Positions 17,585 through 25,588 of a DNA stretch of 64,000 bases are shown here, in pieces (within the stretch, counting starts at the first letter, position 1; every line of letters begins with the position of its first letter). The DNA is from Paenarthrobacter nitroguajacolicus (GTDB lineage Bacteria; Actinomycetota; Actinomycetes; Actinomycetales; Micrococcaceae), in NCBI RefSeq assembly GCF_029952445.1, contig NZ_JAQPPK010000010.1:62001-126000 (forward strand), written 5' to 3'. A program made the position numbers and the translations under genes. A model generated the notes under the pieces. It was not told the origin of the DNA and made no database searches. It saw only the letters and a list, made by a program, of their open reading frames with translations.

Positions 17585-19109
17585 GCCGCAGCTTCCGTGC
17601 TTTGGCGCTGTTCTTCAAGTACTTGCGTTCCGCGGCCTCCGAAAGCACGCTTTCCCTGGCATGCAGCACCCCGTAGGTGAACGCAGCGCTGCCCAGGCCG
17701 GGCGTCGAACCAAGGTCCAGCAACTCCGCACGGGCCATCACGCTGTCCTGGTGGTTACCCAGAATCGACTGCACGTTGTGCGCAGCCTTGCTGAGCTTCG
17801 ACGCACGTTTCCCGTGGACGCTTTCTACGGCCGCGGCTGCAAAGCGCAGCTTCTTGGCAGACTTCCGGACGTCGTGAAGGGCTTCGTCTCGTGAATGTCC
17901 GACGGCGGCCCCCACCGCCGCGTCATGGCGTTTCCGGAGGCGCTTTACGGCTTTGTTGACGAGCTTCGCGGTGGTTTTCCTTGCCGGAGCCTTGCCCTTG
18001 TCACTGAGGGGTGGCGCGTCGATGAAAGCCTCAAGATCATCCAGGAGGTGGAAATACCCTGGGGTGGCAAGCCGGGTCTGGATGGCGGCTTTGGCAGTAT
18101 CGGCCCTCACCAGCATCCGCTGTTCAAGCTCGTCATGGAGGACACCCAACACAAGGTCTTCCGGCAGCCCGTCAAGCGCATCCCGGAGGCGCTGATGGAG
18201 CACTTCTGTGTCGCGGTAGCGGCCCAAGGTCTCCGCCAACGATTTCAGCCCGTCTTCAAGTTCTTGGACAGGTTCCGGAACAAAAAGCCCACGATACGTG
18301 TGCAGCACAGACCGTATCCGGCGGGTGAAGGCCCGCATCTGGTGGACGGAATCGTCCCGGCCCAACCTCACGTGGGCGTCCTGGAGAAGCAGGCCAGCGA
18401 GTTGTGCCTGAAGGTAGCTGAGCACGGGAGCGGCTGCCGGGTTCTTGTGGGCGCTCTTGTCCGTGGCCGCTTCCACCCCTGGTTTCCGGGGCGCCGGCAT
18501 GTCTTCGCCCAACGCGGTGGCCAGCTTGGAACTTCGCTTGCTGGGCGTCGCCCCCGCTGCCGAGAGCTGACGGGTCAGGGTGGTCAGCAGGGCATCACCA
18601 GTGCCGTCCGAGGCTGCAAGTTCTACTTCCCACTCCCGCCATTGAAGCTCACGGGCCGTCCCGACGGTCACGTCGGCACGGACATGGTCATCGACGAAAT
18701 CGGCCAAACGCTCACCGTGGCTTCCATACAAGGCGTAGCTCGTACGATCCGTGTGCAAGGAGGCGACCGCCAACACTGCATGCGCCCGCGTATAGGCAAG
18801 AATCCGATCCATCAGCTCTACCGGGACGGTATCCGCGCTGCCTAATGGAGCGTGGATTTCGGTCCGTTTGCCCGGGCCGAGCGGCAATTTGAGGTGCCAG
18901 CCGGCGTCGTGGCCTCCGGTGCGGCGACGCAGGGTGATGCCGTGGCTGGCGAGAGCAAGCTGCCGGGTGTCGAAGTAGGTCGCGTCCAAAGTATGGGTTA
19001 CCGGTTCGCCGACTTTTCCCACCCCGTCGATGGCGTCCAACCGGGGAAGCGGAGTGGACTCCACTGCGTCGAATTTCTGCTCTGCCTCCACACTGCTGGA
19101 CGTTGCCAT
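17574..19109 (-). CDS. CYTH and CHAD domain-containing protein
   Basis: A 511-aa two-domain protein. CYTH (residues about 4-200) has the start signature EAEQKF (ExExK) and the tunnel-fold strands that bind triphosphates; the CHAD domain (about 225-505) is a helical bundle with conserved His/Arg (VHQMRAFTRRIRS, LHDVRKSAKKLRFA) that binds polyphosphate. Family members are linked to inorganic polyphosphate metabolism; triphosphatase activity is likely but not proven here. ATG 19109 follows GAGGG. Confidence 0.88.
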   Translation of the reverse strand: MATSSSVEAEQKFDAVESTPLPRLDAIDGVGKVGEPVTHTLDATYFDTRQLALASHGITLRRRTGGHDAGWHLKLPLGPGKRTEIHAPLGSADTVPVELMDRILAYTRAHAVLAVASLHTDRTSYALYGSHGERLADFVDDHVRADVTVGTARELQWREWEVELAASDGTGDALLTTLTRQLSAAGATPSKRSSKLATALGEDMPAPRKPGVEAATDKSAHKNPAAAPVLSYLQAQLAGLLLQDAHVRLGRDDSVHQMRAFTRRIRSVLHTYRGLFVPEPVQELEDGLKSLAETLGRYRDTEVLHQRLRDALDGLPEDLVLGVLHDELEQRMLVRADTAKAAIQTRLATPGYFHLLDDLEAFIDAPPLSDKGKAPARKTTAKLVNKAVKRLRKRHDAAVGAAVGHSRDEALHDVRKSAKKLRFAAAAVESVHGKRASKLSKAAHNVQSILGNHQDSVMARAELLDLGSTPGLGSAAFTYGVLHARESVLSEAAERKYLKNSAKARKLRLKK

Positions 19110-19150
19110 GGCCCTCAAGACTCCCTCTCCGCGGTTACTCCAAGTATGCC

Positions 19151-19185
19151 GCGAGGGCCGGCCCGTTGTAACGGCCGGCCCTCGC
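19151..19185. terminator. Hairpin terminator after the SRPBCC gene
   Basis: Arms 19151-19161 and 19175-19185 pair over 11 bp (GCGAGGGCCGG). It is just beyond the stop of the minus-strand SRPBCC gene and before the CYTH-CHAD start. Confidence 0.7.
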
Positions 19186-19213
19186 TTGAGCTGAAACTTC
19201 CTGGAGCTGAAAC

Positions 19214-19699
19214 TTACAGAAGTGCTCCGCCTGTGTCATCCACGTCGCCACCGGACACTGTCCCGCGCCAGGCGCCGGATTCGTGCCCTTGGGCTTCGAT
19301 GAACTTCTTGAATTTGTCCAGGTCGGCGCCCACCCGCAGTTCGTCCACGCCCAAGGCCGACCCCGCCTTTTCGGCCAGGCCTTCAGGCTCCCAGTCGATG
19401 GCCACGGTGACCCGGGTGCGCGCATCCTCAAGAGGCACGAAGCTGACCGAGCCCGAATTCCGTGGGCCGTCCACGCTTGCCCAGCTCACCAATGCGTCTG
19501 GAACCTGCTCGATGATCTGGGCGTTGTACTCCCGCTTCACACCTCCCACGTTGGTGGAAAAGTGCAGGGCCGTGTCATCGATCTGCTCCACGGCCTCAAC
19601 GCCGTTCATGAACTGCGGGAAGGACTCGAACTGCGTCCATTGGTTGTAGGCGACAGATACGGGCACGTCCACGTCAATTGACTTGTTCACCGTTGCCAT
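19214..19699 (-). CDS. SRPBCC family (polyketide cyclase/START-like) protein
   Basis: A 161-aa helix-grip protein. VPVSVAYNQWTQFESFPQFM at residues 12-31 is the hallmark of the SRPBCC/COG5637-type subgroup, which binds a hydrophobic ligand in a cavity; RVTVAIDWEPEGL and the C-terminal LDKFKKFIE complete the fold. Function unknown; homologues are often stress-related. ATG 19699 has GAAGGAG upstream. Confidence 0.82.
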   Translation of the reverse strand: MATVNKSIDVDVPVSVAYNQWTQFESFPQFMNGVEAVEQIDDTALHFSTNVGGVKREYNAQIIEQVPDALVSWASVDGPRNSGSVSFVPLEDARTRVTVAIDWEPEGLAEKAGSALGVDELRVGADLDKFKKFIEAQGHESGAWRGTVSGGDVDDTGGALL

Positions 19700-19781
19700 G
19701 GGGTTTTGCTCCTTCGATCTAGTCTCTGTTTCCAGATTCGGGATTTCCGGCGGCGCACCAGCCGGCTGGCTGCTTAACCAG

Positions 19782-19805
19782 TGGCGCGCCAGTCTAAGCG
19801 CGCCA
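19782..19805. terminator. Small GC hairpin after the acidic-protein gene
   Basis: TGGCGCGC (19782-19789) and GCGCGCCA (19798-19805) form an 8-bp stem, 10 bases past the stop of the minus-strand gene at 19816. Confidence 0.55.
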
Positions 19806-19815
19806 GCCAAAGCTC

Positions 19816-20166
19816 TTAGCCGGCGTCGAAGTTCTCTTCGTCATCGTCGTTGGGCGACTCTTCCTGGGGAAGGTCGTTTCCGCTGCCGTCCGGCAATTCG
19901 TCGTCGTTGCCCGGCAGGGATGACTGCTCTGCGTGGGATTGCTCGTCGATGCCGCCGAAGCGGCCTGCGCCCGGTTCTCCGGAGCTGTCCGAGTCTTCGG
20001 GGTTCAGGTGGCTGAGGTTGGGCGCGCCGGTGCCTTCGCCCAGTGCGGCCTCGTCGATGTCTTCCTCAACGCGGGGCTGGGCCTGGCCTCCGCCCGCTTC
20101 CTGCTCGGCTGTAGGAGTGCCGTAGCCGCCTACTTCCTCTTCCGGTGTGGCGTCGTGCTTGTCCAT
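19816..20166 (-). CDS. Small acidic low-complexity protein
   Basis: 116 aa, strongly acidic and rich in Glu, Asp, Gly, Ser and Pro, with no hydrophobic segment; it is likely disordered (EEEVGGYGTPTAEQEAGG, NPEDSDSSGEPG, NDDDEENFDAG). I do not recognise a family. ATG 20166 has GGAAAGGAC upstream. Translating further upstream gives an unrelated hydrophobic stretch. Confidence 0.6.
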   Translation of the reverse strand: MDKHDATPEEEVGGYGTPTAEQEAGGGQAQPRVEEDIDEAALGEGTGAPNLSHLNPEDSDSSGEPGAGRFGGIDEQSHAEQSSLPGNDDELPDGSGNDLPQEESPNDDDEENFDAG

Positions 20167-20293
20167 GTGACTTGTCCTTTCCGATGCGGCGAACGTGTTA
20201 ATGGAACACTTCGAACCTATAAGGCTGCTTAGTGGCATGTCCATGCCTATGACAAAAATTATCAGTAAACTTAGCAATTACCCTATTCGTGGT

Positions 20294-20629
20294 CTATCGT
20301 GTCAGCCGCGCATCGTACGCAGTGAAGCCGGGACGAAGCCCCACCTCCCGCGAACCCAGCACGGCAATGTCCTCCCAAAGCACCAGGAATGAACCCCGGT
20401 GCCACCAACGGAGGAGCTGCGCCAGTGGCCATGGCTGGCTGAGTTCCTGCCGTTCGTAACCGAGAAATGACGACGCCGTCCGCGGACTCACCACGATCCC
20501 CACAAACCGGCCCTGGCTCAGCAGTTGGCCGGCCCCGGCATCCAAGGCGAACCGGACGTCCGAAACCTCGCCCAACCTTTGCCCGTCGCCGTCCACCACG
20601 TCGCTGCCCAGGATGTCATTCAGGTTCAT
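20294..20629 (-). CDS. PRC-barrel domain protein
   Basis: 111 aa. NLNDILGSDVVDGDGQRLGEV opens like a PRC-barrel: a small beta-barrel found in ribosome maturation, photosynthetic and sporulation proteins, and here of unknown role. ATG 20629 has GGAGG at 5-8 nt. It overlaps the upstream gene by 14 bases and ends the coupled operon 22937-20294. Confidence 0.65.
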   Translation of the reverse strand: MNLNDILGSDVVDGDGQRLGEVSDVRFALDAGAGQLLSQGRFVGIVVSPRTASSFLGYERQELSQPWPLAQLLRWWHRGSFLVLWEDIAVLGSREVGLRPGFTAYDARLTR

Positions 20630-21038
20630 GGCTGCCTCCAGGAATCCGTGCGATGACATGGGTGCGCAGCCACCGCTCCACCCACGAGGCATCCAGTGAG
20701 TCAGCGCGGACACCCAATGTCACCACCGTGTCCACGCCCGCCACCGACTTCCACGGAATGCGGATCAAACGGCTCGACGGCGGCCTGCCACCAAAGATCC
20801 GCGTCCCCAGTACCGGCCCTGTCAGCAAGGCCGTGATCTGCGGCGCCGGGGCGCCCTTGGGAATCTTTTCGTTCGGTTCGGGGCCGCTCAACTCGATATC
20901 GTCAACGGTGGTGACGGGGACGCCGTCGACGTCCAGTACCTGCCTGTCCAGCAGGTGCAGTTGGGCGTCCAGCACCTTGCCCGCCGGATAGGGCGCGGCA
21001 TGGATCTCTTGCGGTTGGACGCGTTTCGCCTTGCTCAT
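20616..21038 (-). CDS. PRC-barrel-like protein of the Nramp operon
   Basis: 140 aa, soluble. Contains VLDVDGVPVTTVDDIEL and, near the C-terminus, VDTVVTLGVRADSLDASWVERWLRTHVIARIPGG. The LDAQLHLLDRQVLDVDGV stretch resembles a PRC-barrel strand pattern (as in the next gene). Its ATG overlaps the transporter stop by 4 nt, so it is coupled to the Nramp homologue and may be its cytosolic partner, which is an inference. Confidence 0.6.
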   Translation of the reverse strand: MSKAKRVQPQEIHAAPYPAGKVLDAQLHLLDRQVLDVDGVPVTTVDDIELSGPEPNEKIPKGAPAPQITALLTGPVLGTRIFGGRPPSSRLIRIPWKSVAGVDTVVTLGVRADSLDASWVERWLRTHVIARIPGGSHEPE

Positions 21039-22264
21039 GCTCCCGCTCCTGTGGCGATCATCAAGGGAATGGCCGCCAAGGAGGCAACCAGGATGATGAA
21101 CAGGTAAATCACGCCAGCGATGTTCACCGCGCGGCCGTTGACGTGCTTGCCCATATATTGCGGGTCGTTGGCCACGACGAGAATCGGCAAGTAGGTCAAC
21201 GGAAGGGCTATCGCCGAGAAAACAACGGAATATTCAGTCACCAGGATGGGATCCACTCCCGTGGCCAGCACCGCAACCCCCGCCAGCAGCACAACAATCA
21301 TGGACACGTGGAAACGGGCAGCCTGGGCCGGTCGACGGAACTTGCCCCACGACCATCCGAAGAATTGCGCCAGGGTGTACCCGCTGGAAAGCGTCGTCTC
21401 CAAAGCCGCCCCGAACGTTGCCGCCACCACGCCCAGAATGAGTACCGCCAAGGCAAGCTGGCCGCCGGCCTGCGCCACGGGAAGCGCGACCTGCGACAAC
21501 GACGTGACGCTGATGCCGGCCGGCAGAAGAACGACGGCGGCGCACCCGGCGATCGCGATGGAAAGGAACCCGCCCAGCGGGAAACCGAGGAGGACGTTGA
21601 TCCGGGACTGAAGCAGGTCCTTGATCTTCCAGCCTTCTTCCACTGCTCCCGAGGAGAAGAAGAACACCTCATACGGTGTCATCGCAGCTCCGAACAGGGC
21701 AATGGCGTAGTACCAGTAAACACCGGCACCTTCCTGGGCCGGGACGGACAGTGCGAACGCCTGCCCGGCCAGCGCACCCCAATCAGGTTTCAGCAGGAAG
21801 AGTGCCACGGCGAAGACCACCAAGGACAGGCCCACCAGCCCTGTCACGTTCTCCATGATGCTGAACTTCACCCGCCAAACCACCAGCCACACAGCCAGCA
21901 AGGCGAAAGGAACCCAGAGCATATAGGACACCCCGCTGGCCAGTTGGAGGGCCAAGGCGATGCCGCCGATTTCTGCGGTTACTGTCATGACATTGATCAG
22001 GAAGGATGCACCGAGGTTGGCCAATCCGGCCCGAGGTCCAAGGCGTTCCCGAATGACCTCGAAAGTGGCCCTGCCGGAGACCGCAGCCACCCTGCCGGAC
22101 ATGTTGGCGAAGAGGCAAATGCCCACGACGCCCACCAGCACCACCCAGGCAAGCGACATGCCGAACCGCGAGCCAACCACTGCATTCGTCACAAGGTCCC
22201 CGATGTCAACAAAGCCCCCGATCGCCGTCAGGATGCCGAGTGCAACACCGAGGAGCCGTTTCAC
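21035..22264 (-). CDS. Nramp family divalent metal transporter homologue
   Basis: 409 aa, about 11 membrane helices. The order of motifs follows Nramp: helix 1 with GGFVDIGDLV where most family members have DPGN, SGRATFEVIRERLG after helix 2, TAEIGGIALALQ in helix 3, and AAMTPYEVFF in helix 6 where others have a Met-Pro-His motif. So one metal-binding Asp and the Met are kept, while Asn is Asp and His is Tyr; ion choice may differ from Mn/Fe. Overlaps both neighbours by 4 nt. Confidence 0.75.
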   Translation of the reverse strand: MKRLLGVALGILTAIGGFVDIGDLVTNAVVGSRFGMSLAWVVLVGVVGICLFANMSGRVAAVSGRATFEVIRERLGPRAGLANLGASFLINVMTVTAEIGGIALALQLASGVSYMLWVPFALLAVWLVVWRVKFSIMENVTGLVGLSLVVFAVALFLLKPDWGALAGQAFALSVPAQEGAGVYWYYAIALFGAAMTPYEVFFFSSGAVEEGWKIKDLLQSRINVLLGFPLGGFLSIAIAGCAAVVLLPAGISVTSLSQVALPVAQAGGQLALAVLILGVVAATFGAALETTLSSGYTLAQFFGWSWGKFRRPAQAARFHVSMIVVLLAGVAVLATGVDPILVTEYSVVFSAIALPLTYLPILVVANDPQYMGKHVNGRAVNIAGVIYLFIILVASLAAIPLMIATGAGA

Positions 22265-22737
22265 TGGATGCCGGCCTTGGTCATGAGACTGTCCAGTTGC
22301 TCAGTGGCAACGCGGAGTTCCCCTTGCACTGTTGTGAGCTGGGTTTGCCCCTGTCCGTCATTGGGGCCACCGGAAGAGGAGGTCAAGGCGTCCCGAGCGT
22401 GCAGGAGGGCCCTTGAAATGGAGGAAAATGCCGCCAAGGCATCGTTCCGGAGGACGCGTTCTTCCTGTGTTTGCGCCGAAAGCCTATGGACATGGTCCGT
22501 GGCGGACTCTACGTCGCCCAGCATGTCGTCCGCGGTGGTGGACGCGGCGGCCGCTGTCGTGCTGTCCGAAATCCTGAGGTCCACCGCAAGGCTTGCAGCG
22601 CGCACGGCTGATGAAACCTCTTTAGCCGGGCTTTCCAGCGCCTCCGCGGACGGACGTTGTGAGCAACCAGTCAGCAGCGCAGAGAGAATCACCAGGAATG
22701 TGAGGACAACTGTCCGGGACCGCGGGAATTTGCTCAT
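22261..22737 (-). CDS. Lipoprotein of the Nramp operon
   Basis: 158 aa. The N-terminus has a hydrophobic signal and a lipobox (LSALLTGC), so it is anchored at the outer face of the cytoplasmic membrane. The rest is helical, Ala/Ser-rich, without recognised domains. Starts at ATG 22737 within a 4-nt overlap of the gene upstream and ends in a 4-nt overlap with the transporter start, so it should be made with it. Confidence 0.72.
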   Translation of the reverse strand: MSKFPRSRTVVLTFLVILSALLTGCSQRPSAEALESPAKEVSSAVRAASLAVDLRISDSTTAAAASTTADDMLGDVESATDHVHRLSAQTQEERVLRNDALAAFSSISRALLHARDALTSSSGGPNDGQGQTQLTTVQGELRVATEQLDSLMTKAGIQ

Positions 22738-22937
22738 GATGGCTTCGGAATCTCGCACCCGCCCTGTGGATTCAAACCAGTGTAGTTCAGTGGCCCTGCG
22801 ACGATATTCAAAGCTATGGTGGCCACTTGCGAACATTGGGCGGGCGGGGCGCTGTAATATCCCCGCTGACCGGCGGCAACTGCCCCTATGACGAGCCAAA
22901 CAACGACGAATAACCCGATGATTGAACCGATTCGCAT
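22734..22937 (-). CDS. Small secreted or membrane protein of the Nramp operon
   Basis: 67 aa with one N-terminal hydrophobic segment (IGSIIGLFVVVWLVIGAVAAG) and an exported-looking tail with two Cys and a Pro-rich end. Unrecognised. ATG 22937 follows GGGGAAGAA. Its stop overlaps the lipoprotein start by 4 nt. Confidence 0.6.
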   Translation of the reverse strand: MRIGSIIGLFVVVWLVIGAVAAGQRGYYSAPPAQCSQVATIALNIVAGPLNYTGLNPQGGCEIPKPS

Positions 22938-23053
22938 TTCTTCCCCAATCGCTAGCTGAAAGCAACAGCAATTAGTGACAAACGTGGTTTTAGGTCTCCT
23001 AAAGCAGCGTGGCGGCGGACCGGATATCTCCTGTCCGCCGCCCACTGGTCCGA

Positions 23054-23317
23054 TCAATCCGTGGGATTGGTTTCGGTTGTTAGACCGCGGTTGTCCGCTG
23101 TCCCTTCATCCTTTTCTTCTGCCGGCCCGGGTGGATTGGCAGACTCGCTGGGACCAGCATCGACGGCGTCATCCTGACTTCCCGACGATGCGTCGCCGGC
23201 ATTTACCGGGCCGCTGGCTTCTGGCACCCCGGGGTCCCGTGGAATGGGATGTCCTGGGGTGGTGGTTCCATCGCGAACCTGGGAAAAACCGGCAACTTCG
23301 CTTGGATCAGTTGTCAT
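23054..23317 (-). CDS. Acidic, Gly/Pro/Ser-rich small protein
   Basis: 87 aa, disordered-looking: MTTDPSEVAGFSQVRDG, followed by Pro-, Gly-, Asp- and Ser-rich sequence. No domain is recognised. Its ATG overlaps the stop of a 52-aa membrane protein by 4 nt (GTATGAC), which supports both genes. Confidence 0.55.
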   Translation of the reverse strand: MTTDPSEVAGFSQVRDGTTTPGHPIPRDPGVPEASGPVNAGDASSGSQDDAVDAGPSESANPPGPAEEKDEGTADNRGLTTETNPTD

Positions 23318-23472
23318 ACGCGCGACCGGCCCCTGCCAACCACCCAACCAATGAGCGCGAGAACCAGCAGGATAATTCCTACCCACAGAAGGAAACTGAG
23401 GGCTTGGTTGAATCCGCCTACAAGAAGCAGGATGATCGCGATTACGCCGGCGATTATCAAAAGTGTGTTCAT
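23314..23472 (-). CDS. 52-aa two-helix membrane protein
   Basis: Too short for standard ORF lists. Starting at ATG 23472 it encodes NTLLIIAGVIAIILLLVGG, a polar turn, then a second helix (FLLWVGIILLVLALIGWVV) and a basic end (GRGRSRV). AAAGGG lies 12 nt upstream; an ATG at 23484 is a second option but lies against the ribosome site. The stop overlaps the next start by 4 nt. Confidence 0.6.
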   Translation of the reverse strand: MNTLLIIAGVIAIILLLVGGFNQALSFLLWVGIILLVLALIGWVVGRGRSRV

Positions 23473-23484
23473 TGAGCTACGCAT

Positions 23485-23876
23485 CCCTTTCAATAACTGT
23501 TGTCTATTCAGGAAGGCGTCCGCTGGTACTCCACGCCTTGTGGAGCGCCACCCATGCCAACGGGCACCGGTTGGAGAAATTCATCTCCATTACTTACGTA
23601 CCCTCACGGAAATCGATCCAAACGAATCTATTGCCCGTAAGTAGTACGTACATAGCATCATGATAGGCGCGCATCCTCCTTTGGCGTAGTAGTTCGTCAG
23701 GAAACTTACTACCGTTTCGCGGAGACTGTCCAGAGCCCGCCCAAAAGAGCCCTCCTGCCGGGCTGCTGGCCCGAGTGCGGGATGGACTGTTGGCCCGACC
23801 GCGGGTGGGGCTGTGGGGCGGGTCACGGCACAAGGGAGCGCCACTCTTCGTTGGACAGGAAACGACGGGAGGCCCA
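23485..23876. other. Intergenic region with a 6-5-6 inverted repeat
   Basis: No gene is supported over about 390 bases. CTCCAC (23529-23534) and GTGGAG (23540-23545) form an inverted pair, about 60 bases before the start of the minus-strand membrane-protein gene, a possible operator. The C/G-rich stretch before 23877 contains three loose GGCCCGA repeats. Confidence 0.35.
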
Positions 23877-24458
23877 ATGCTCATTGTTTTGACAGGAATT
23901 GACGGCTCAGGAAAAACGACGGCGGCCCGCGCCTTGGTCGCTTCCGCCCGCGCTCAGGGGCGGAATGCCCTTATGCTGAGCAACCATGCGGGCCGGAGAA
24001 ATCTGTCGCTGCTGGCCGACAGGTTCGGCGTCACATTGCCAGGGCGTGTCGCGGACATCATTGAGACGGGCATACGGCTGTGCACAGTGCTGACCAACCA
24101 CGCGCGCTCCCGTTCATTTGACGGACTTGTGGTTATGGACCGCCACTTGCACTGCCAGCTCGCACTCCGCCAAGCCAATGGCTTGAGGCCTGGCCGGCTG
24201 CTTCGGTGGCTGCTGGAACGGCTTCCGGCACCGGACCTTGCGGTTCACTTCGACGTCGACCCGCGTGTTGCGCACCAGCGCGTCATGGCACGCGGAACCG
24301 ACAAGGAAACCCTGGCGGACCTATTGGCATTCCGGGACGCGTACCGCTCGCTCCCCGAGTTGGCCGGGTTTGTTGTTGTGGACGCCAATGGCACACCGGA
24401 CGAGGTCCTGGCCCAATTGAAGCGGCTGATCGATGCCAAGGAGCTGACCCGGGTTTAG
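23877..24458 (+). CDS. Thymidylate-kinase-like P-loop kinase
   Basis: 193 aa. Starts with TGIDGSGKTT, the Walker A of the dTMP kinase family; DRHLHCQLALR holds the DR(Y/F/H) substrate motif and a lid-like Arg-rich stretch follows. The sequence is short and has the sparse pattern of actinobacterial homologues annotated as thymidylate kinase-like, so a true dTMP kinase role is not certain; another copy would normally serve replication. ATG 23877 has GGGAGG 6 nt upstream. Confidence 0.75.
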   Translation: MLIVLTGIDGSGKTTAARALVASARAQGRNALMLSNHAGRRNLSLLADRFGVTLPGRVADIIETGIRLCTVLTNHARSRSFDGLVVMDRHLHCQLALRQANGLRPGRLLRWLLERLPAPDLAVHFDVDPRVAHQRVMARGTDKETLADLLAFRDAYRSLPELAGFVVVDANGTPDEVLAQLKRLIDAKELTRV

Positions 24459-24585
24459 ATCCTGTTCCACGTGACTTGCGCCTTCTGGTGTGAAGGGTAG
24501 GCTCGGGCTTCCCGGTGGCCGCACTCTCCGTAACCATTGACCGCTGGTTGCATACACGGCGGGACAGCCGGAGCCTGGGCACCCA

Positions 24586-24738
24586 TTGATGCTGATCTCG
24601 ACCGCCGGCATCAGCCGCAACTCGCAACAGGCCGTCGCGACCGTTGTTGGCGTTGCCAGCCTGTTCATCATTGCCGTCGCAATACCCAGCAACCTCCTGC
24701 CGATCAACATCGTGCTGGCCCTAACCCCAGCCAGTTAG
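24586..24738 (+). CDS. Possible small membrane protein or gene remnant
   Basis: An open frame after the kinase gene gives about 50 residues with one clear hydrophobic helix (VVGVASLFIIAVAIPSNLLP). TTG 24586 or ATG 24589 are possible starts, and the frame continues some residues upstream to an in-frame stop at 24538. No homologue recognised and no good ribosome site; it may be a decayed membrane gene. Confidence 0.25.
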   Translation: MMLISTAGISRNSQQAVATVVGVASLFIIAVAIPSNLLPINIVLALTPAS

Positions 24739-24747
24739 CCCCGCCGC

Positions 24748-25482
24748 CTAGTCCCGCGGGCGCATCAGCGGCGGGTTCAGCACCGCGCGCGCGGCGTGGC
24801 CCGGCGTCGGACGCGATTCGGGAGCGAGCCTGAACAGCGCAGCCGGGCGACCGGCGTCGCCTGTTGTCATGCGGCCGGTGTCCTCCAGGAAGCCGGGTGT
24901 GCCCGTGGCTTTTCGGTGGAAGTTCCGCGGGTCCAGGCGGGTACCCCAGACGGCTTCGTACACCGCGCGGAGCTGGGCGATGGTGAATTCCTCGCCGCAG
25001 AATGCTGCGCCCAAGGGGGAATATTCGAGCTTCGATTTGGCCCGCTCCAAGGCGTCGTCGAGGATTTTCGCGTGGTCAAAGGCCAGTTCCAAGCGGCCAT
25101 CGACAACGTCCCGGACCGGGTACCAGGCCGCCTGCTCGGCGTCGCTGCCGGCGGCCAGCACCGGGAAGTCGGGCGCCAGCAGCAGATGCGCCACCGTGAG
25201 AACGTCGCCGCGGGGGTCCCGCCCCTTGGGCCCATAGCTCCCCAGTTGCTCGAGGTGTCCGGGCAGGCGTTCGACGCCGGTCTCCTCCGCCAACTCCCGC
25301 GCGGCCGCTTCCATGAGGTCCTCACCCGCGAGGACGAAGCCACCCGGCAAGGCGGGTTTCCCACGAAAGGGCTCTATGAGGCGCGTGATGAGCAGGACGT
25401 TCAGCTCGCCGTCGCGCACGGTAAGGGCGACGACGTCGACAGTCACCGGGAAGCGCTCGGGCGCCGGATGGGATTCAGCCAT
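24748..25482 (-). CDS. NrtR-type NUDIX-winged-helix transcriptional regulator
   Basis: 244 aa. NUDIX-like domain (residues about 12-150) with PALPGGFVLAGEDLMEAA and the box residues RELAEETG, then a winged-helix domain starting at EFTIAQLRAVYEAVWGTRLDPR with the RKATGTPGFLEDTG signature and a closing GRPAALFRL. This architecture is that of NrtR, an ADP-ribose- or NAD-responsive repressor of NAD metabolism. It is divergent from an SPFH and an NAD-kinase-like gene, with two matching palindromes between, so these are likely its targets. Confidence 0.85.
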   Translation of the reverse strand: MAESHPAPERFPVTVDVVALTVRDGELNVLLITRLIEPFRGKPALPGGFVLAGEDLMEAAARELAEETGVERLPGHLEQLGSYGPKGRDPRGDVLTVAHLLLAPDFPVLAAGSDAEQAAWYPVRDVVDGRLELAFDHAKILDDALERAKSKLEYSPLGAAFCGEEFTIAQLRAVYEAVWGTRLDPRNFHRKATGTPGFLEDTGRMTTGDAGRPAALFRLAPESRPTPGHAARAVLNPPLMRPRD

Positions 25483-25500
25483 GAAGCAATCGTAGGTGAA

Positions 25501-25521
25501 TTATCGTCATGTTGACAATAA
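25501..25521. promoter_or_regulatory. NrtR operator candidate 1
   Basis: TTATCGTCA-n3-TGACAATAA, an inverted 9-3-9 palindrome with one mismatch, immediately upstream of the regulator start. Same core as site 2. Confidence 0.7.
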
Positions 25522-25540
25522 AGCACGAGCGCTCCTACAG

Positions 25541-25571
25541 TTTAGTTATCGTCAATTTGACGACAACTAAA
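25541..25571. promoter_or_regulatory. NrtR operator candidate 2
   Basis: A 14-3-14 inverted repeat with 13 of 14 pairs, core TTATCGTCA-n3-TGACGACAA, 17 bases before the SPFH gene start. Together with site 1 (40 bases apart, centre to centre about 45) it covers the divergent promoter region. Confidence 0.75.
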
Positions 25572-25588
25572 CGAAAGAGGCGAACATC

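Noticed and set aside
21143..22891. 582-aa plus-strand frame across the Nramp operon
   Set aside because: Arg/His/Gln-rich translation with no domain; opposite strand carries coupled genes with membrane helices and a lipobox.
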